NCBI GenBank assembly: GCA_946481205.1
Contig: CAMLNB010000178.1
Coordinates: forward strand, 1 to 7,321
Length of the DNA: 7,321 nt
Direction of reading: 5' to 3'
Origin: an uncultured Kangiella sp.
GTDB lineage: Bacteria; Pseudomonadota; Gammaproteobacteria; Enterobacterales; DSM-103792
The notes under the pieces are model-generated. The model searched no databases. It worked only from the letters and a program-made list of their open reading frames with translations, and was not told the DNA's origin. A program made the translations under genes and the position numbers. Positions within the stretch are counted from its first letter, which is position 1, and every line of letters begins with the position of its first letter. This document shows, one piece after another, positions 4,468-7,321 of this stretch.

Positions 4468-5538
4468 TCAGATCACGCCACGGCGCTCTTGATCCTTTTC
4501 AATCGAGCGGAACAGCGCACCGAAATTACCCTCGCCAAAACCCATTTCATTTTTGCGCTGGATAATTTCGATGAAGATCGGGCCGATCAGGTTGCGGGTA
4601 AAAATCTGCAGCAGGTAGCCATGTTCGCCGCCATCGACCAGCACTTGGTGCTTGCGGATGCGCTGATGATCTTCAATGACGTTCGGTACCCGGTCGAAGA
4701 CTTCGGCGTAGTACTCGTCATCGATGTCCAGCGTTTCGATGCCGGTGCCGACCATCTGGTCGAGCGATGCCAGAATGTCGTAGGTGCCGAACGCGAGATG
4801 CTGCACGCCCGGGCCGTCGTACTCGCGCAGATACTCCGCGATCTGATCTTTGTCGTTCTTGTTTTCGTTGATCGGAATGCAAAAGCTGCCATCCGGCGAG
4901 CGCAGCGCGTATGACGTCAGGCCGGTCTTGACACCGTTGATGTCGAAGTAGCGCACTTCATAGAAGCCGAACACCTCTTTGTAGAAATTCGACCATTTTT
5001 CCATCGTGCCTTTGTGCACATTGTTGGTCAGGTGGTCGACAAACTGGAAGCCTTTGTCGGCCTGCACCAGCGGCTGATCGAGCGCGACAAATTCGCTGTC
5101 GTAAATGCTGCCCCGGTCGGCAAACGTGTCAATGAAATAAATCAGGCTATCGCCGATACCGTAAATGGCCGGGTAGGGCAGATCCTTCTGGCAATCGACA
5201 GCGGCACGGGCGCCGCGCTTCAGCGCTTCCGCGTAGGCAAATGCGGCGTCATCGACACGCCAGCCCATCGAGCAGATCGCCGGGCCGTGCTTCTTGGCGA
5301 AACCGGCCGAGAAGCCGCCTTTGTCGTTGTTGATCAGAAAGTGGATGTCGTTCTGACGGTAGTAGGTGATGTCCTTGCTCTTGTGTTTCTTCAGTTTCGA
5401 GAAGCCGAACTCCCAGAACAACTTGTCGAGATTGGTGCTGCTGCCATCGGGGGCGCAGAACTCGGTGAATTCGATGCCGCGCAGCTTTAACGGGTTATTG
5501 ATCGCGTTGGTGGCAATCGGATTGACGGCGGTCGTCAC
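4468..5538 (-). CDS. hppD: 4-hydroxyphenylpyruvate dioxygenase
   Basis: This Fe(II)-dependent cytoplasmic enzyme oxidises and decarboxylates 4-hydroxyphenylpyruvate to homogentisate, the committed step of tyrosine breakdown, and can feed melanin-like pigment. The product has 356 residues, the usual bacterial length, with two vicinal-oxygen-chelate halves. The iron ligands are visible: H169 in FVDHLTNNV, H247 in GVQHLAFGT and E324 in IFIEIIQRK. The C-terminal gate helix follows GFGEGNFGALF (333-343) and ends with EKDQERRGVI. Other family marks are GVKTGLTSYALRSPDG (202-217) and GYLLQIFT (307-314). The start is a GTG at 5538 with GAGGA 8 nt upstream; no ATG occurs until residue 91, so GTG is firmly supported. 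A LysR-type regulator is divergent 133 bp away and probably controls it. No other homogentisate-pathway gene is in the window. Confidence 0.97.
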   Translation of the reverse strand: MTTAVNPIATNAINNPLKLRGIEFTEFCAPDGSSTNLDKLFWEFGFSKLKKHKSKDITYYRQNDIHFLINNDKGGFSAGFAKKHGPAICSMGWRVDDAAFAYAEALKRGARAAVDCQKDLPYPAIYGIGDSLIYFIDTFADRGSIYDSEFVALDQPLVQADKGFQFVDHLTNNVHKGTMEKWSNFYKEVFGFYEVRYFDINGVKTGLTSYALRSPDGSFCIPINENKNDKDQIAEYLREYDGPGVQHLAFGTYDILASLDQMVGTGIETLDIDDEYYAEVFDRVPNVIEDHQRIRKHQVLVDGGEHGYLLQIFTRNLIGPIFIEIIQRKNEMGFGEGNFGALFRSIEKDQERRGVI

Positions 5539-5619
5539 GGGGGAAGTCCTCTACCGGGGCGGCCGCAACAGGCGGCCTTTCGCAGGACGCCAGACTAGGC
5601 AGGCAATGTCGTCAAAAAA

Positions 5620-5661
5620 AGAATAATATTTGGTCCATCTCTATCCAATTAATCGATGGAT
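5620..5661. promoter_or_regulatory. hppD/LysR divergent control region with T-N11-A dyad
   Basis: ATCCA (5643-5647) and TGGAT (5657-5661) form an inverted repeat with a 9-bp AT-rich centre and fit the LysR-type T-N11-A rule (T5644, A5656). On the minus strand, TTGGAT (5648-5643) and TATTCT (5625-5620) are 17 bp apart and could be the hppD -35 and -10; they match 3 and 4 of 6 consensus bases, weak as often seen in activator-dependent promoters. The dyad would cover this -35 and lies 10 bp before the regulator's own ATG, which also suits autoregulation. Position and symmetry are seen; binding is inferred. Confidence 0.45.
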
Positions 5662-5671
5662 GGCCAAAGCC

Positions 5672-6541
5672 ATGAGTCTGGATCTGGAATCGCTGCGGGT
5701 GCTGGACACCGTGGTCCGCGAAGGCGGCTTTGCCAAGGCGGCCGAGCGGCTGCACAAGGCCCAGTCGGCGATCAGCTATCAGGTGCGCAAGCTGGAGCAG
5801 TCACTGGGGCTGGAGCTGCTGACCCGCGACGGTTATCGGGCCAAGCTGACCCCGGCCGGCGAAGCGGTGCTGGCCGAAGGGCGCCGCTTGCTGGTCCAGG
5901 CCAGTCAGGTCGAGGCGCTCGCACGCGAGTTTGCCCATGGCTGGGAACCCAAGCTGACGGTGATCATCGACGGCATTCTCGATCTGGAACCGATTCTGGC
6001 GGCGCTGAAGCAACTGGCCGATGCCCATATCCCGACCCGCATTCAGGTTAAGGTCGAATACCTGTACGGCGTGCAGTACCGCTTCGACAAGGAAAACGCC
6101 GACATCATGCTGGTCAAGGATTATCAGTCGCAGCCGAATCTGCAGGCGGTGGATTTGCCGGAAGTCGAGTGCGTGCTGTGCGCCGCCAGCAGCCATCCGC
6201 TGACCGAAGCCGAAACGGTCACGCTCAATGATTTGCAGCAGCAAATCGAATTGTCGGTGCAGGATTCCAGCGAGCGCGGCGATGATCGCCATATGTTCGG
6301 TGGCGAGCGGGTGTTTTTTCTCGCAGGTTTCACGGCAAAGAAACAGGCGCTGTTGATGGGGCTTGGGTTTGGCTGGATGCCGCGTTATCTGATCGAACAG
6401 GAGCTGGCGAGCGGCACGCTGAAAGAAGTGCGTTATGTCGGCGGTGCCCGCTATCGCTTTACTCCGGCGCTGGTGCACCGGCGTGATCAACCGCTTGGCC
6501 GCGCCGGTCAGGAGCTTGGTCGTTTGTTGCGTGGCGAGTGA
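5672..6541 (+). CDS. LysR-family transcriptional regulator, probable regulator of hppD
   Basis: A 289-residue LysR-type regulator. The winged helix-turn-helix is at about 3-60, with GGFAKAAERLHKAQSAIS (18-35) followed by YQVRKLEQSLGLELLTR (36-52) and LTPAGEAVL (59-67). The coiled linker helix runs to about residue 88. The effector-binding domain occupies about 93-289 and includes LTVIIDGILDLEPI (95-108) and LLMGLGFGWMPRYLI (227-241). The ligand cannot be read from sequence; an aromatic acid from tyrosine breakdown would suit the neighbour. The ATG at 5672 gives the usual short N-terminus (MSLDLESLRVL) and has a weak GGATGG site 8 nt upstream. An in-frame ATG at 5660 is possible but has no ribosome site and overlaps the dyad. 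The gene is divergent from hppD and ends convergent with the DUF3667 gene. Confidence 0.92.
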   Translation: MSLDLESLRVLDTVVREGGFAKAAERLHKAQSAISYQVRKLEQSLGLELLTRDGYRAKLTPAGEAVLAEGRRLLVQASQVEALAREFAHGWEPKLTVIIDGILDLEPILAALKQLADAHIPTRIQVKVEYLYGVQYRFDKENADIMLVKDYQSQPNLQAVDLPEVECVLCAASSHPLTEAETVTLNDLQQQIELSVQDSSERGDDRHMFGGERVFFLAGFTAKKQALLMGLGFGWMPRYLIEQELASGTLKEVRYVGGARYRFTPALVHRRDQPLGRAGQELGRLLRGE

Positions 6542-6558
6542 ATTGTGTTTGATTCACT
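6537..6558. terminator. Weak hairpin at the end of the LysR gene
   Basis: AGTGAAT (6537-6543) and ATTCACT (6552-6558) form a 7-bp stem around an 8-nt loop and include the stop codon of the regulator. No U-run follows on the plus strand (TAGCGCGG), so this is at best a poor intrinsic terminator. The 47 bp between the two convergent stops hold nothing better. Confidence 0.25.
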
Positions 6559-6588
6559 TAGCGCGGCATCGCGATCAAGGCTGGGTTA

Positions 6589-7321
6589 TCAAAGCTGCGC
6601 AATGGTCAGCACAAACAAGATGCCGCGATAGAGAAAATGGCTGCACATCAGCCCGGCAAATGCTAGCGGGAAACGCCACAAGGCGGCCGGCCAGGTTTGC
6701 TGATAGGCGTTCTTGATGGTCAGCAATAAAAAAAGCAAAAACGGAATCCGGATCAACACCCAAACCAAATACGGCGCGGCGGCCTGTTCGCTGATCTGCA
6801 ACTGCGCCAGTAGCATGCCGATGCCGAGCAACAAGGGCTGCAGCAGCAGGCTGTAAATCACCAGCAAGGCCCAGAAGTGCAGTGCCACCACCAGATGATC
6901 AACAAAGCGCAGCTTTTTGTTGGCATGCAGAGCCCATAACCATAGCGCCAACAGCGGTGCGTGCAATAAAACCAACGAGCGGGCCAGATCGGTTTCCTGG
7001 CGCCAAAAACGTTCGGCATAGTCGGTGTAGGCGCTGCCGACCAACTGCAAACTGTCAACATAAGCCCGCGCCCAGGCGCCATACCACTGAATGTACTGAT
7101 CGCTCAGTGGCAGCGCGAAATCAGTCATCGTTGGCTTGTAGAAATACAAGACCATCACCGCCAGAAAAATCGCCAACGGCGACATGAAGCGCCTGCGCAC
7201 GCCAGCAATATCAAACGCCGACAACTGGCCTGGTTTCAGTACCAGGTATTTGAAGGTTTGCCAGAGCTTGCCGTCGATCTGAACCAGCTGCATGCCGGCC
7301 TCGGTCAGAAAATGCCGCAGC
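6589..7321 (-). CDS. DUF3667 family membrane protein, C-terminal part (cut by the right window edge)
   Basis: The frame is open at the right edge and ends with a TGA at 6591-6589, giving 243 visible residues; the true start lies outside. An ATG at 7293 is not chosen, because the nine codons before it (LRHFLTEAG) continue the family pattern. DUF3667 features are the soluble lead-in DGKLWQTFKYLVLKPGQLS (16-34) with its TxxxLxxxPG core, a basic stretch VRRRF, then several hydrophobic helices at about 47-61, 115-132, 143-173 (one long or two), 183-201 and 216-240. FVDHLVVALHFW (139-150) matches the conserved HLV-ALHF segment of the family. In DUF3667 proteins a short cysteine-rich zinc-ribbon-like N-terminus usually comes first and would lie just beyond the edge. 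Function is unknown; it should sit in the inner membrane. It is convergent with the LysR gene and shows no sign of belonging to the hppD unit. Confidence 0.8.
   Translation of the reverse strand, partial: LRHFLTEAGMQLVQIDGKLWQTFKYLVLKPGQLSAFDIAGVRRRFMSPLAIFLAVMVLYFYKPTMTDFALPLSDQYIQWYGAWARAYVDSLQLVGSAYTDYAERFWRQETDLARSLVLLHAPLLALWLWALHANKKLRFVDHLVVALHFWALLVIYSLLLQPLLLGIGMLLAQLQISEQAAAPYLVWVLIRIPFLLFLLLTIKNAYQQTWPAALWRFPLAFAGLMCSHFLYRGILFVLTIAQL

Noticed and set aside
5630..5671. Longer start of the LysR gene at the TTG at 5630
   Set aside because: It would translate through the putative operator and the hppD promoter, has no ribosome site, and adds residues that LysR proteins lack before the DNA-binding domain.

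Overview
The window looks like a chromosomal segment of a GC-rich gammaproteobacterium. The evidence is the order prmA followed by a DUF3426 zinc-ribbon gene (in many gammaproteobacteria this pair lies just upstream of dusB-fis), together with a gammaproteobacterial-type HppD and a LysR regulator. I cannot name a genus. All recognised genes look intact, apart from the two that run off the window ends. I see no transposase, integrase, phage gene, CRISPR array, tRNA or rRNA.

Layout, left to right. (1) 1-1399, minus strand: prmA (ribosomal protein L11 methyltransferase) followed closely by a DUF3426 zinc-ribbon protein cut by the left edge. (2) 1400-1818: a gene-free stretch of about 420 bp that is unusually rich in structure. 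It holds a 16-bp direct repeat, a 14-bp perfect palindrome, an 8-bp hairpin, a 14-bp perfect inverted repeat, three further hairpins and a textbook intrinsic terminator that points along the plus strand, where no gene exists to be terminated. (3) 1819-4417: a complete AmmeMemoRadiSam locus. The radical SAM enzyme amrS lies on the minus strand, divergent from the overlapping pair amrB (MEMO1-like) and amrA (AMMECR1-like). The divergent spacer is built from about five 14-bp tandem units; the first contains the amrS start codon. (4) 4418-4451: a perfect 15-bp hairpin between convergent amrA and hppD. (5) 4468-6541: hppD (4-hydroxyphenylpyruvate dioxygenase, tyrosine catabolism) divergent from a LysR-type regulator, with a T-N11-A dyad in the spacer. 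(6) 6589-7321: a DUF3667 membrane protein cut by the right edge.

How the genes work together. prmA and the DUF3426 gene are a conserved pair linked to translation. The three Amr proteins form a widely conserved set whose reaction I do not know to be established; MEMO1 and AMMECR1 are the human relatives of two of them. This makes the locus the strongest candidate for an undescribed biochemical system here. HppD converts 4-hydroxyphenylpyruvate to homogentisate, and the divergent LysR protein is its likely regulator. The rest of the homogentisate pathway (hmgA, fumarylacetoacetase, maleylacetoacetate isomerase) is not in this window.
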